Part shown: piece after piece, positions 34,019 through 43,555 of the stretch
Position numbering within the stretch: the stretch's first letter is position 1
Layout of the letters: each line of letters starts with the position of its first letter
NCBI GenBank assembly: GCA_016706865.1
Contig: JADJIS010000002.1
Location: 1,426,001 to 1,490,000, forward strand
Length of the DNA stretch: 64,000 nt
From: Bacteroidota bacterium
GTDB lineage: Bacteria > Bacteroidota > Bacteroidia > Chitinophagales > BACL12
Reading direction: 5' to 3'
Made by a program: the position numbers and the translations under genes
Notes under the pieces: model-generated
Told to the model about the DNA's origin: nothing
The model's database searches: none
The model's input: the letters and a program-made list of their open reading frames with translations, nothing else

Positions 34019-35317
34019 TTACTTACAAGAACAACAACAATCAGTCAATGCAATATTCCACAATATATTCGTATGTAATCCCACTATCACCATTTCCGGT
34101 TCAATGGAAATTGCAGAATTTAATGGAACATCAGTTATAGAACTCAAAGGAAATCCAGGAACACAACCTAAAAAATCGGCAAAGGCAGTTTGTGCTGTTT
34201 GCAGATGATTAAAAATAACGGTTTGTAGTGCTGCAGGCATGGGAGCCGGCTGACACATGCGTGAATTTGCATGTGCTTGTGCCGCACCAATATGAATTCC
34301 GAGAACATAAAGCGACATTAAGGTTGATCCATTGCCACAATTCAGGGTGACTTTTTCCACTGCTGCCTGAATATCTTTAATAACAAATTCTATTTCTGCA
34401 ACACATTGTGCATTTGTAAGAGAAGGAAGTTTTGCAATGAGTGCATCAATTTTAGCAACATCATAGGGAACACATTTAACAACTTCTAAAGCAGTCTTAG
34501 CATTTTTAATTACCGCTTGCATTGCCGCAATAGAACCCGCAGGAACTATTGTGGGTTCATGCGCCGCTCTCGCCCACGCTGAACCCAATCCTCCAACGCC
34601 CGCGTAAAATGTGCTGAGTTCTCTTCTGCATAAAGTGGAAGGTGTTCCTGTCACGGTAGTAGTTGTTGTGGTAGTTGTGCTGGTACCGGTGCCTGTAGCT
34701 GCTCCTACAGTAAATGTATATCTCGACTGCACTACATATTCGTTTTTCATATAAGAGCGCACTTCATAAGTGCCCTCAGGTAATCCCGGAAAAGGCATGG
34801 TTCCCGATTTTTTACCTTCCGTATAAAACCAATATGATGATTGATCATCTTTAAAACCAACAGGTGCAATTGCGATCCAGTCGTTTCCATTGCCCGGGAA
34901 ATTAGAATAATTCACATTTATTTTTTCATTCGCTGCATACTTTGTTTTTTCTGTTTCGGCTTTCATTTTATCGGCAGCAGATGCATATCCCACCGTAAAT
35001 TGATATCTACAACGAACAACATATTCATTCTTAAAATAACCCCTCACCTCATATTTACCCTCAGGCAATCCCGGAAATGGTACTGTTCCGCTGCTTCCAC
35101 CACCGGTATAATACCAGTACGACGATTTATCATCTGCAAATCCAACCGGTGCAATCGCAACCCAATCGTTGGTATTACCCGGAAATCCCGAGAAATTTAC
35201 TGTTATCGGTAGGGTTGGAGCTACAAAAAGACTTTGGGTGGATACACTTTGAGATCTAATGGAATTCGAGAATCCAATAAATAAAAATGCAAGCAGGAGG
35301 GTGTGGTGCGGTTTCAT
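34019..35317 (-). CDS. secreted protein with two repeated Ig/C2-like domains and Cys-rich C-terminus
   Basis: A 432-residue protein with a signal peptide (LLLAFLFIGFSNS). Two repeats of about 85 residues follow (about 30-112 and 120-205), each with SGFPGN-x-NDWVAIAPVGF, a YWYYT strand, PFPGLPEG-YEVR and an NEYVV-x-xRYQFTV end. They resemble SKICH/beta-sandwich folds. A Thr-rich linker (about 210-228) leads to a helical domain of about 190 residues with scattered cysteines and an unusual CCCSC at the end. No T9SS tail was recognised. It is monocistronic. Function unknown; the repeats suggest binding of a surface or ligand. Confidence 0.6.
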   Translation of the reverse strand: MKPHHTLLLAFLFIGFSNSIRSQSVSTQSLFVAPTLPITVNFSGFPGNTNDWVAIAPVGFADDKSSYWYYTGGGSSGTVPFPGLPEGKYEVRGYFKNEYVVRCRYQFTVGYASAADKMKAETEKTKYAANEKINVNYSNFPGNGNDWIAIAPVGFKDDQSSYWFYTEGKKSGTMPFPGLPEGTYEVRSYMKNEYVVQSRYTFTVGAATGTGTSTTTTTTTTVTGTPSTLCRRELSTFYAGVGGLGSAWARAAHEPTIVPAGSIAAMQAVIKNAKTALEVVKCVPYDVAKIDALIAKLPSLTNAQCVAEIEFVIKDIQAAVEKVTLNCGNGSTLMSLYVLGIHIGAAQAHANSRMCQPAPMPAALQTVIFNHLQTAQTAFADFLGCVPGFPLSSITDVPLNSAISIEPEMVIVGLHTNILWNIALTDCCCSCK

Positions 35318-35552
35318 TGTGCTGATTATTTAAACTAAAGATAAGTTTTTATTTGAAAAAAATGCATGGAATAGGGGTTCAGACCTATTTGTTTAATGTG
35401 TTAAAATTGGGAATCAATTAGTTTAATAGTCAATCTATAACTTGACAGATATGTTGTAAGGTAAAGCTATTTATTTGCTCAAAAATTTTGGAATTAATGA
35501 AGGACTGTTTCACAGAAATACAAAGTGGAAATAAAGAATTATTTTTAGGTCT

Positions 35553-36335
35553 ATGAAAATGATCGTATATTTTTTTGGATTTTATTTGATGTGTGCAAAA
35601 TGTATTGCTCAGGTTTATACATTGGATCCATTATATGAATGTGAAACAATTGAACTCAAGAAAGGAGGGGATCTGGAGTTGTATTCCATCGATTCTTTTA
35701 CACGAGGGAAATTTGTGATAGACCTCGATAAAATGACTTTCACAGATCCCGTAACTATTCTTTCGCAGCCTGAAATTATCGACATTAAAAAGGTCACTAA
35801 ACTGGAAAATAACCTGATACAGATCGATCTTAAAAAAGATAACCGATACTCACCCGATCTTTATTATTTACAGCTTGATTCAATGGGTGATCCATTATAT
35901 CTTCAACAATCTGAAGTGATATTTAAAAATTATACCAGTAATCCGGCTTCTCTGATATTGCACTCTGAATGTACAAGAAACTTAATAGTGGAGATTCCAT
36001 ATACTGCAGGCGACCCTGCACCTGATGTTGCATTGAAGAAAGCTCTTGAGACTGCAGATTTTACGGATGGGGATAATTCATTTCAACTTGAGCATGGATA
36101 CCTTACCTGGACATCGGGTAAAGGAAAAAATGCGGTCCAAAGTAAGATCAGGATCGATAATGCATACGTCTCAACAAATTCTGATAAATATTACATACAG
36201 CTCACGGGAAAAGATAATTTCGGACTATCTTACAGTATTGCATTTTACCATTCAAGGAATGGATATCCTGCATATAATTATATTTTTTTTGAACGAATTG
36301 AGAATGGCAAGTGGATCGTGATGCAGTGTTTTTGA
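35553..36335 (+). CDS. hypothetical secreted protein
   Basis: A 260-residue protein with a probable signal peptide (MKMIVYFFGFYLMCAKCIAQ). The mature part is beta-rich and acidic, with YECETIELKKGGDLELYS near the start and a closing SIAFYHSRNGYPAYNYIFFER. No known domain or sorting tail was recognised. The neighbour downstream is a membrane protein 228 bp away, so co-transcription is uncertain. Confidence 0.6.
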   Translation: MKMIVYFFGFYLMCAKCIAQVYTLDPLYECETIELKKGGDLELYSIDSFTRGKFVIDLDKMTFTDPVTILSQPEIIDIKKVTKLENNLIQIDLKKDNRYSPDLYYLQLDSMGDPLYLQQSEVIFKNYTSNPASLILHSECTRNLIVEIPYTAGDPAPDVALKKALETADFTDGDNSFQLEHGYLTWTSGKGKNAVQSKIRIDNAYVSTNSDKYYIQLTGKDNFGLSYSIAFYHSRNGYPAYNYIFFERIENGKWIVMQCF

Positions 36336-36563
36336 AAGGAAATTATTGAGGTAATTTGATCAATAATTGTGTAATTATCTCTATAATAATTCAATAGACG
36401 CAGATACGAAAACCGCCTTGTAACTTTCGCCATAATATTTAAAGATTTAGAATTTATCCAACAATACATATTTCAATGATCTACAAATATTGTTGCTATT
36501 GAATGGGCAAGTTATATTGTTGATTCCGCCAATTTATTTAACTTTCCGGTAAAATCGTTTATT

Positions 36564-37325
36564 ATGAAAATGAGCACAATTGGATGGATCGGATTGATCA
36601 TCGGGGGAATCGGTGGACTAATAGGGTTGATCGTGGGCATCATGGCTGATCCTTTCGAAGGCTACATTGTTGGAGGTATTATTGTATCCATATTTTTTCT
36701 TATTTATTGGTTTTTTATACGACCCACGATCACCGCAAACCGTATTTTAAAAACTGGAGAGCAACGCAATGGGAAAATTTTGGAAGTATGGGACACAGGT
36801 GTCACCATAAATAACGATCCACAGATAGGAATGTTGGTGGAAGTTTCGGATAAATACGGGAAGACATATCAGACAAAAACAAAAATGGTTATTTCCAGAC
36901 TGCAAGTAGCTGATGTGCGCCCCGGGCAAATGGTGACGCTGCGGGTGGATCCACAAAACGAACAAAAAATTGCAATAGAATCCTTCGGTATATCAGGAGG
37001 TGTAAATTATACCCAAAATGAATATGAAGACGACTTAAACCAAATTCTTGTGCAGATCGATAAAGAAAATAAAGAAATTTTATTGTCAGGCATTTCTGCA
37101 GAAGCAAAAGTTGTCGGTTATTACGACCTGAATATAAAAGTGAATGGCGACAACCCGATGGTTATGTTATTTGTTGAAGTTTATCCAGGCCTAAAAGCAC
37201 CATTTTTTGCAGAGGTAAAAGGGGTAATTGCAACACAGTCGGTATCGAAATTTCAGCCGGGTAGTACAATTACTGTTAAATACGATCCGAAAAACTTAAT
37301 GCGGGTGACGGTGGAGAATAGTTGA
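36564..37325 (+). CDS. membrane protein with two tandem soluble beta domains
   Basis: A 253-residue protein. Two membrane helices (about 6-27, glycine-rich, and 34-51) precede a soluble region made of two related beta domains. The first (about 62-135) runs GEQRNGKILEVWDTG to VTLRVDPQNEQKIAIE. The second (about 170-252) runs SGISAEAKVVGYYDL to ITVKYDPKNLMRVTVE. The pattern (modify/conductance-like 'A-x-VL-x-V-x-x-TG', then 'PG-x-x-V-x-x-x-DP') is common in bacterial DUF3592-like proteins. Role unknown. Confidence 0.6.
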   Translation: MKMSTIGWIGLIIGGIGGLIGLIVGIMADPFEGYIVGGIIVSIFFLIYWFFIRPTITANRILKTGEQRNGKILEVWDTGVTINNDPQIGMLVEVSDKYGKTYQTKTKMVISRLQVADVRPGQMVTLRVDPQNEQKIAIESFGISGGVNYTQNEYEDDLNQILVQIDKENKEILLSGISAEAKVVGYYDLNIKVNGDNPMVMLFVEVYPGLKAPFFAEVKGVIATQSVSKFQPGSTITVKYDPKNLMRVTVENS

Positions 37326-37485
37326 GATTGATTGTTGAATGTTGTGGTGAAAGTTTTCCTTGCTAGTGAACCAAAAGAAGTGTTTATTAAATTCTCATTT
37401 AAATGCAGATTTACCTTTGAAAATTTAAAGATTTCCATTGTATAAAAGTATAGTATTATATTCTATAAATATAGTAAGTATTCGA

Positions 37486-37923
37486 CTAAGGTATTTCATT
37501 ATTTGATATAACATTACCTTGAAATGTAAACGTTATTTTTTTGCCATTGGATAATATAAACCCCATTGTTTTATAAAAGTGTCCAGTATATTTTAAAGCG
37601 AAGCAAGCTTTGAATGAATAGATTGCCTCATTGATAAGTACACCTCTTGGATATTCGCAAATAATATGTGGATCAGTGGTCCATGTACTTTCTATCCAAA
37701 CAGTATCTAGCGCAGTATATTTAAAATATTTAATAAGGTCATATTCAAACGTTGCGGTTAAATCACCTAAATTATGCTTCAAAGAATCAGTAACAAATCC
37801 GTATGTAGTATCAATAAATTCAATGCAGTCAGGCCTATCTACTTCACCAGCAGTTTTTATTTGTGAAAAACTCAAGTTCATGTAACTTACTATAGATATA
37901 ATATTAATGAGTAAATATTTCAT
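37486..37923 (-). CDS. hypothetical secreted protein coupled to propeller gene
   Basis: A 145-residue protein with a signal peptide (MKYLLINIISIVSYMNLSFSQ). The mature part is beta-rich, has Cys in RPDCIEF, IICEYP and KACFALKY, and ends without a sorting domain. Its ATG overlaps the stop of the upstream T9SS propeller gene by four bases (ATGA), so the two are translationally coupled and likely made together. No family recognised. It could be a partner or processing factor of the propeller protein. Confidence 0.65.
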   Translation of the reverse strand: MKYLLINIISIVSYMNLSFSQIKTAGEVDRPDCIEFIDTTYGFVTDSLKHNLGDLTATFEYDLIKYFKYTALDTVWIESTWTTDPHIICEYPRGVLINEAIYSFKACFALKYTGHFYKTMGFILSNGKKITFTFQGNVISNNEIP

Positions 37924-40040
37924 TCAACAATCAATTTATGCATAAATTTACTTCCATCAATAACTACTTTTACAAAATAAAATCCATTAATAAATTCCGA
38001 AACATCAATTTCAGTTTCACCTGATTTAATTATCATTTGCAAAATATTTTTCCCTGATAAATCGCATATTGTAATGTTTGATGAAGAATTTATATTGAAT
38101 TGGGTATTAATTGAAAGGATTATTTTATCATTTGCAGGATTTGGGTAAATGGAAATAGCATTTTCGTTTTTTATCCCATCTAATCCAACTCCTTCATCCA
38201 CAATTTGATTGCAATTATTATCCAGCCCGTCCAGTATTTCAGGAGCACCTGGATAAATTAAAGGATTGGTATCATCACAATCCGTGCTGTCAGATTGATA
38301 ATTAGCCAAATCGAAAAAACATGTTGAAGTATCAATTAATACATTTCCAAAATGATCTCCGTCTTGATCATAATAAAGAATAAATTGAGGTAAATCATCA
38401 TCGATCAGTATATTACAATTATCATCCAAATGATTGCAGAATTCATTTGCACCCGGATTAATTAAAAAATTAGCATCATTGCAGTCAGTGCTATCACTGG
38501 AGTAACCCGGTGCAGTGGCATAACATGTTAAAGTATCAAAATCTGAATTCCCGAAGGTGTCGTTATCATTATCAGCATACATTGTAAATATAGGAAGAGC
38601 ATCATCTATAAATCCATTGCAATCATCATCAATATCATTACATATTTCTGTATTAAATGTACAGTCAGGGAAAAGTTTAATTATCCAAAAATCTCTATCT
38701 CCAATACCTTCTTCTGTTTTATCTACTGATGCTCCGGAATAAGACCAGCCACTAATTAAATAATTGCCTTCAGGTGTTTGCTGAGCAAACCAGCCTAAAT
38801 CACTCTCACTTCCTCCAAGTGTATTTTGCCATTCGATAAGACCCGTTGAATCTAATTTTATTATCCAATAATCATAATAATTATTACCATAAATATCAGC
38901 GCCCGTATAATTATTTTCTATTTTATCACCTGTTATACCAGAATTTGAATAACCACCCAAAATAAATCCCCCATCGCTGGTATTTTGAATTGATTTTAAA
39001 TTATCCCTCTTACTTCCTCCAATGGTATTTTGCCATTCGATATTTCCTAATGAATCTAATTTCACTACCCAATAATCTTCAAAACCAAAATTCTCTTCAG
39101 TTTTATCACCGGAAATTCCAGAATAGGAGTGGGCACTAATTACATATCCATTTCCATTAGTTAATTCAATCGACGTTAAATAATCCCAGTTTGAGCCACC
39201 AATAGTATTTTGCCATTCAATGTTCCCTGATGAATCCAGTTTAATTATCCAGAGATCATATGACCCTAAACTGGCTTCTGTTTTATCCCCGGAAATTCCG
39301 GAGGCCGAATATCCACCTAAAATATAACCCCCATCTGCTGTTTGTTTTGTTGAGCATAAATAATCCAGACTTGTTCCGCCAATATTATTTTGCCAAATAA
39401 TATTTCCAACACTATCTAATTTAATCACCCAATAATCTGGAGCACCTGAAATGGAAGACTCCGTTTTATCACCTGAAACATATGATTCAGAATGACCGCC
39501 TACGATGAAACCATGATCATCCGTTTGAGAAATTGAATACAGAAAATCATCCTCCCACCCACCTATTGTATTTTCCCACTCAATATTGCCATTGGAATCA
39601 AGTTTTACAACCCAATAATCATAATAATTCCCCAAAGAATCGGCACCTCCTAAATGATTTTCTGTTTTATCACCTGAAATATCAGAATTGGAAATGCAAC
39701 CCAAAATATATCCTCCGTCAATAGTTTGTTGCAAACCCTCAATGCCTTCACCTTGATCACCTCCAATTGTATTTTGCCACTCGATATTATAATTAGAATC
39801 AAGTTTTATTACCCAAACATCCCAGCCGCCAATAGTGTCCTCAGTTTTATCTCCCGATATTCCTGAAGACGAATTTCCGGCGAGTATAATTCCACCATCG
39901 AATGTAATTTGAGAACACTTTAACCAGTCATATCCGCTTCCCCCGATCGTTTTTTGCCATTCAATTTCTGGAGCCTGCCCGTAACCACGAGTCATGCAAA
40001 ATAGTAAAATGAAGTATAAGCTTTTCATGGAGTGTTTCAT
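37920..40040 (-). CDS. seven-repeat propeller protein with metal-binding repeats and T9SS tail
   Basis: A 706-residue secreted protein. After a signal peptide there are seven repeats of about 60 residues, each with W-x-N-T-IGGS, DGG-x-ILGGYS, ISGDKTE and DYWV-x-KLDS. Seven copies suggest a seven-bladed beta-propeller. Then follow two MopE-type putative metal-binding repeats (DxDxDxFGN ... TDCND ... DDNCN) and a T9SS type A tail (ISIYPNPANDKIIL, HKLIVE). It is a close relative of the proteins at 52874-59185 but lies outside the putative island. Likely a surface adhesin-like or binding protein. ATG 40028 is an alternative start. Confidence 0.8.
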   Translation of the reverse strand: MKHSMKSLYFILLFCMTRGYGQAPEIEWQKTIGGSGYDWLKCSQITFDGGIILAGNSSSGISGDKTEDTIGGWDVWVIKLDSNYNIEWQNTIGGDQGEGIEGLQQTIDGGYILGCISNSDISGDKTENHLGGADSLGNYYDYWVVKLDSNGNIEWENTIGGWEDDFLYSISQTDDHGFIVGGHSESYVSGDKTESSISGAPDYWVIKLDSVGNIIWQNNIGGTSLDYLCSTKQTADGGYILGGYSASGISGDKTEASLGSYDLWIIKLDSSGNIEWQNTIGGSNWDYLTSIELTNGNGYVISAHSYSGISGDKTEENFGFEDYWVVKLDSLGNIEWQNTIGGSKRDNLKSIQNTSDGGFILGGYSNSGITGDKIENNYTGADIYGNNYYDYWIIKLDSTGLIEWQNTLGGSESDLGWFAQQTPEGNYLISGWSYSGASVDKTEEGIGDRDFWIIKLFPDCTFNTEICNDIDDDCNGFIDDALPIFTMYADNDNDTFGNSDFDTLTCYATAPGYSSDSTDCNDANFLINPGANEFCNHLDDNCNILIDDDLPQFILYYDQDGDHFGNVLIDTSTCFFDLANYQSDSTDCDDTNPLIYPGAPEILDGLDNNCNQIVDEGVGLDGIKNENAISIYPNPANDKIILSINTQFNINSSSNITICDLSGKNILQMIIKSGETEIDVSEFINGFYFVKVVIDGSKFMHKLIVE

Positions 40041-40107
40041 GAATGTAAATTTAGGAAAAGGATCGGTAGTTCGGTATAATTTTTGCCAAAATCCTTAAAA
40101 CACACAA

Positions 40108-41919
40108 ATGAAATTCTTGCCGCTTTTATTCTTTTATTTTATCCGGGTTATAAATGCATATGCTCAACCGAATATTGAAATTTCGGTTGATAGTTCTGAA
40201 GCATGGAAATTTAGCAGAGCTGAAGATAATCACGCATTCCCTAAAATCATTTATTATGATTATCAGATTGGAGAAGTTCCATTTGGAAAATCATTCAAAA
40301 TGAATTTTTATATGAAAAATATTTCTTCTGATCCAATTGAAATTGGCCAAATGTATTGGGGAGAAGGATTTATTTCTCCAGAATGGGTAAGTAACAACAG
40401 AATTTTACAATCCGGTGAAACAGGACATTTTATATATACCTTTCATTCACATGCGATGCCCGGTAACTTTAATAAAGCTGGAAGAGTTTCGATTAAATAC
40501 CAGAATGAATATTACCACATTAATATTATTTTTCGAGGAAAACAACTTGAAAAATCAAATCCTCAAAAAGAGAAAGATGGGGATATTCCAAAAATAAAAT
40601 GGGATGACATGGATGGATATGATTTTGGGGATGTTCAGTCCGGAATACCGATCTCGCATAAATTTTATTTTTTGAATTGTGGAGCCAGTCCATTTGAAAT
40701 TAAAAACGTTTGGTTTAACGGCCCTCGAAATTGGATCACAGGAGAAATTCAACCGGGTGAAAGAGGCTGGATCGAAATTCATTACAATCCACATCTAGAA
40801 GGTAATTTTCGGAAACAGGTTGAAGTTTATTTTATTGATTTCCCTCAAAAAATTCCTGTTTATTTTTCAGGCAATACAGTTTTAACTCAAGGTTTAAATG
40901 AAGATCCATTCTACTTAAACATTTTTGAATATGCTGAATTACCTGAAATTGAATGGATCGACTCTCCGGTTTTTGATTTTGGAGATATTTTGATCGGATC
41001 ACCGGTAACTCACTATTTTAATTTCATCAATCGGTCAAATCATGCTATAGCGATCTCAAATGTGTTAGGTGGAAGTGAACCGATTGCGAGAGGTTGGAAG
41101 CAGGAAATTATTCAATCTAATGATACAGGATGGGTTAAAATGGAATTTTCACCTGCCAGTCCTTCACGGTGTTTTTACAAATCAATTCATGTTTATTTTG
41201 AAAATTATCCCGGAGATCAAAAACTTTCAATCGAAGGAAGAGTTGTAAAAATTAAATGGCTGGACTCAACGAGAAATGAAACCTTTATAACATACGATTG
41301 TGGTCTGATTTCCAAAAAAATATATATTCATGATTTTTATTTTGTGAATGAAGGAAATGACGTTCTTTCACTGAATGTGCAGGGCGGTGGTGGTGGTGGA
41401 ATTTGGAGAGTTGCAAATTCAAAGGTTATGCCCGGTGATACATCTTACATTCGATGTGAATATTCTCCATCTGGTGAAGGTCAATTCATCAAAATTGGAA
41501 ATGTTTGCCTAAATACCTGGGACAGTAAATGGAAACTAATTATGAAAGGAATTGTGGTTGAAGAACAAGTCGATTCTATTGCCATCAAATGGCTTGATTC
41601 GCTTTATTATGATTTTGGTCAAATACCGGTTGGAAAAATGGTACATCATGATTTTCGGTTTGTAAATACAAGTCTTGATGTTTTGTCAATAGATATCAGG
41701 CAACCCGATGGCGGCACCTATTGGTACGCGAATAAATATACGAACATTTTGCCGGGTGATACCGTTGCTATCACGGCTGAACACAGACGGTATATTACTT
41801 CAAATATTCAATCCACGAACGAGGCAAGGATTTCAATTGGAAAAAATCTACCTCAAATGGTTTTGTATAAATTGACAATAAAGGGCATTACTGTCGAGGA
41901 AATGAAAAATGAAGATTAA
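40108..41919 (+). CDS. multi-domain DUF1573/ASH-like repeat protein
   Basis: A 603-residue exported protein with a signal peptide (LPLLFFYFIRVINAYAQ). Five domains of about 105-115 residues follow. Each has a W-x-D start, YDFGD(V/I)-x-x-G, a F-x-F-x-N core, and an (Q/L)PG(E/D)-x-G/T-W-x-x-(I/M) segment with closing strand. This is the DUF1573/ASPM-SPD2-Hydin type of immunoglobulin-like repeat. One repeat carries a GGGGGG loop. No T9SS tail was recognised. Divergent from the T9SS propeller gene and possibly under the same control. Function unknown; likely binding on the cell surface or in the periplasm. Confidence 0.7.
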   Translation: MKFLPLLFFYFIRVINAYAQPNIEISVDSSEAWKFSRAEDNHAFPKIIYYDYQIGEVPFGKSFKMNFYMKNISSDPIEIGQMYWGEGFISPEWVSNNRILQSGETGHFIYTFHSHAMPGNFNKAGRVSIKYQNEYYHINIIFRGKQLEKSNPQKEKDGDIPKIKWDDMDGYDFGDVQSGIPISHKFYFLNCGASPFEIKNVWFNGPRNWITGEIQPGERGWIEIHYNPHLEGNFRKQVEVYFIDFPQKIPVYFSGNTVLTQGLNEDPFYLNIFEYAELPEIEWIDSPVFDFGDILIGSPVTHYFNFINRSNHAIAISNVLGGSEPIARGWKQEIIQSNDTGWVKMEFSPASPSRCFYKSIHVYFENYPGDQKLSIEGRVVKIKWLDSTRNETFITYDCGLISKKIYIHDFYFVNEGNDVLSLNVQGGGGGGIWRVANSKVMPGDTSYIRCEYSPSGEGQFIKIGNVCLNTWDSKWKLIMKGIVVEEQVDSIAIKWLDSLYYDFGQIPVGKMVHHDFRFVNTSLDVLSIDIRQPDGGTYWYANKYTNILPGDTVAITAEHRRYITSNIQSTNEARISIGKNLPQMVLYKLTIKGITVEEMKNED

Positions 41920-42116
41920 CCCTTTTTATATAATCAATTATAACAAAATAGACTAATAAAAGAATTGTGAGTCAAAGATGAAAAAGACAAGGAGGGTCAA
42001 TTGATATGTGATGTTGCAGTTGGATTAGATTAATTTTATTTATTGGAAAAACAATTCGTAATAAAAGTTTGAAAGTATATTTAGACTAGAAAATGCCAAA
42101 TGTTTCCCCTAAAACT

Positions 42117-42155
42117 AAAAAACCCTCACAAATCATCGATCTGCAAGGGTTTTTT
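42117..42155. terminator. bidirectional terminator
   Basis: AAAAAACCCT (42117-42126) pairs perfectly with AGGGTTTTTT (42146-42155). On the minus strand it would terminate the tRNA whose 3' end remains at 42163-42181. On the plus strand it can end the DUF1573-like gene. Confidence 0.85.
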
Positions 42156-42162
42156 CATTAGT

Positions 42163-42181
42163 TGGTGATCCCGCTGGGATT
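42163..42181 (-). other. tRNA 3'-end remnant, probable attachment site (att)
   Basis: On the minus strand this reads AATCCCAGCGGGATCACCA. That is half a T-loop, T-stem 3' strand CCCAG, acceptor 3' strand CGGGATC, discriminator A and encoded CCA. The sequence stops matching a tRNA at position 42182. With an integrase gene starting 166 bp further on, this is the usual form of a chromosome/island junction. Confidence 0.65.
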
Positions 42182-42302
42182 GTATCTATTGCTATCTTTT
42201 TCTGCAATTTGCTCTGTAATGCCTATAAATATTGATTTTATATTTTCTCATAAAGCAATATAAAGTATAATAAAGAACGAAAATGAATCAAATGTTTCCC
42301 CC

Positions 42303-42330
42303 TTTGTTTCCCCCACTTTTTATATCTTTG
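42303..42330 (+). promoter_or_regulatory. integrase promoter
   Basis: A -7 box TATCTTTG (42323-42330) with a TTTG (42303-42306) 16 bp upstream, a little closer than usual for the -33 element. The ATG follows after 17 bp. Confidence 0.55.
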
Positions 42331-42347
42331 CGTCTTAAAACTCAATT

Positions 42348-43553
42348 ATGCCGTCAGTTTCAACAGTTCTAAGGAAAGACAAGATTAACAAAAAAGGGAA
42401 AGCTCCCATAGCTTTTTTCATAATTAATAATAGAAAACTAACAAAAGTGGCTACAGGGATCATGATTGATCCGAAATTTTGGGATGAAGGTAAGAGCCAA
42501 ATTAAGAAAGGTGAAAAGAACAGCGCCCGTTTTAATGCCTATTTGGCTTCAAAACGCTCGGAGATCATTGATTCTATTTTTGAATCTGATACTAAGCCTA
42601 ATTCCCTCTCTGAAAAGCAATTGAAGGATAAGATTTACGGCAAAAAGCCGATCAATTTTTTTGAGTTTGGAGAAAATGTTTGCAAGGTTTACCATGAAGC
42701 GGGGCAAATCGGGACTTACCACAAGAGTAAATCTATTTTGAACAAGGTAGAGGACTTTTTGGGAAACAAGATATTAAATCTTCAGGATATAGATGTCCAG
42801 TTTTTAATGAGATATGAAAAGGATTGCCGGACGAGATTAGAAAATAAAACAAATACGGTTCACAAGGATTTCAAATTTTTAAGGAAAATGTTCAATGATG
42901 CTTACAGGCAGGATTTAATTGAGCACAATCAAAATCCATTTCTCAAATATCAACTTAAACAGGAAAAGACAGATAAAATATTCTTAACCGAAGATGAACT
43001 CTCAAAAATTGAAAACCTGGCATTAAATGAAGGAACCCGTATGGCTTTGCACAGGGATATGTTTGTTTTTGCATCTTATGCTGGAGGTCTCCGTGTTTCT
43101 GACGTTTTACAATTGAAATGGAAAAATTTTGATGGTACACACCTTTTATTGACTATTAAAAAAACCTCAGAACAATTACAAATTAAATTACCAAACAAGG
43201 CCATGGAAATCATCAATAAAAACAAAGAACCAAAGGTTGATCCCAATTCTTACATTTTCCCAATCCTTGACCAAAATCTTGATTTAAAGGATCGAGAGAG
43301 TTTAGATAGAGTTATTTCCGGTGCAAATGCATATATCAATAAGAATTTAAAGGTAATAGCAGAAAAAGCTAAAATAAATAAAAACATAAGTTTTCATACT
43401 AGCAGGCATACGTGGGCAACCAGAGCTTTGCGATTGGGCGTAAGTATCGATAAAGTTTCTAAATTGATGGGACATGCTCAGATTAGAGAAACTATGGTTT
43501 ATGCGAAAATTGTAAATTCAGAATTGGATAAAGCTATGGAGGTTTTTAATTAA
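42348..43553 (+). CDS. tyrosine recombinase (island integrase)
   Basis: A 401-residue phage/transposon-type integrase. It has an N-terminal arm-binding region (about 1-75, with KGKAPIAFFI and IMIDPKFWDEG), a SAM-like core-binding domain (about 105-205) and the catalytic domain. The catalytic residues are Arg249 (AGGLRVSD), His350 and Arg353 (HTSRHTW), His376 (LMGHAQ) and nucleophile Tyr385 (MVYAKI), so the enzyme looks intact. It should drive insertion and excision at the tRNA end found just upstream. It is typical of Bacteroidota integrative elements and is followed after 2 bp by a membrane protein gene. Confidence 0.92.
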   Translation: MPSVSTVLRKDKINKKGKAPIAFFIINNRKLTKVATGIMIDPKFWDEGKSQIKKGEKNSARFNAYLASKRSEIIDSIFESDTKPNSLSEKQLKDKIYGKKPINFFEFGENVCKVYHEAGQIGTYHKSKSILNKVEDFLGNKILNLQDIDVQFLMRYEKDCRTRLENKTNTVHKDFKFLRKMFNDAYRQDLIEHNQNPFLKYQLKQEKTDKIFLTEDELSKIENLALNEGTRMALHRDMFVFASYAGGLRVSDVLQLKWKNFDGTHLLLTIKKTSEQLQIKLPNKAMEIINKNKEPKVDPNSYIFPILDQNLDLKDRESLDRVISGANAYINKNLKVIAEKAKINKNISFHTSRHTWATRALRLGVSIDKVSKLMGHAQIRETMVYAKIVNSELDKAMEVFN

Positions 43554-43555
43554 CA

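Larger units (their letters stand above)
41920..42347. other. spacer holding terminator, att-like tRNA end and integrase promoter
   Basis: No gene. Contains a terminator (42117-42155), a 19-nt tRNA 3' end (42163-42181) and the integrase promoter (42303-42330). The string AAATGTTTCCCC occurs near 42099 and 42290. Confidence 0.7.

Noticed and set aside
42163..42181. Complete tRNA gene
   Set aside because: Only the 3' end matches; the D-arm, anticodon arm and 5' acceptor strand are absent to the right.
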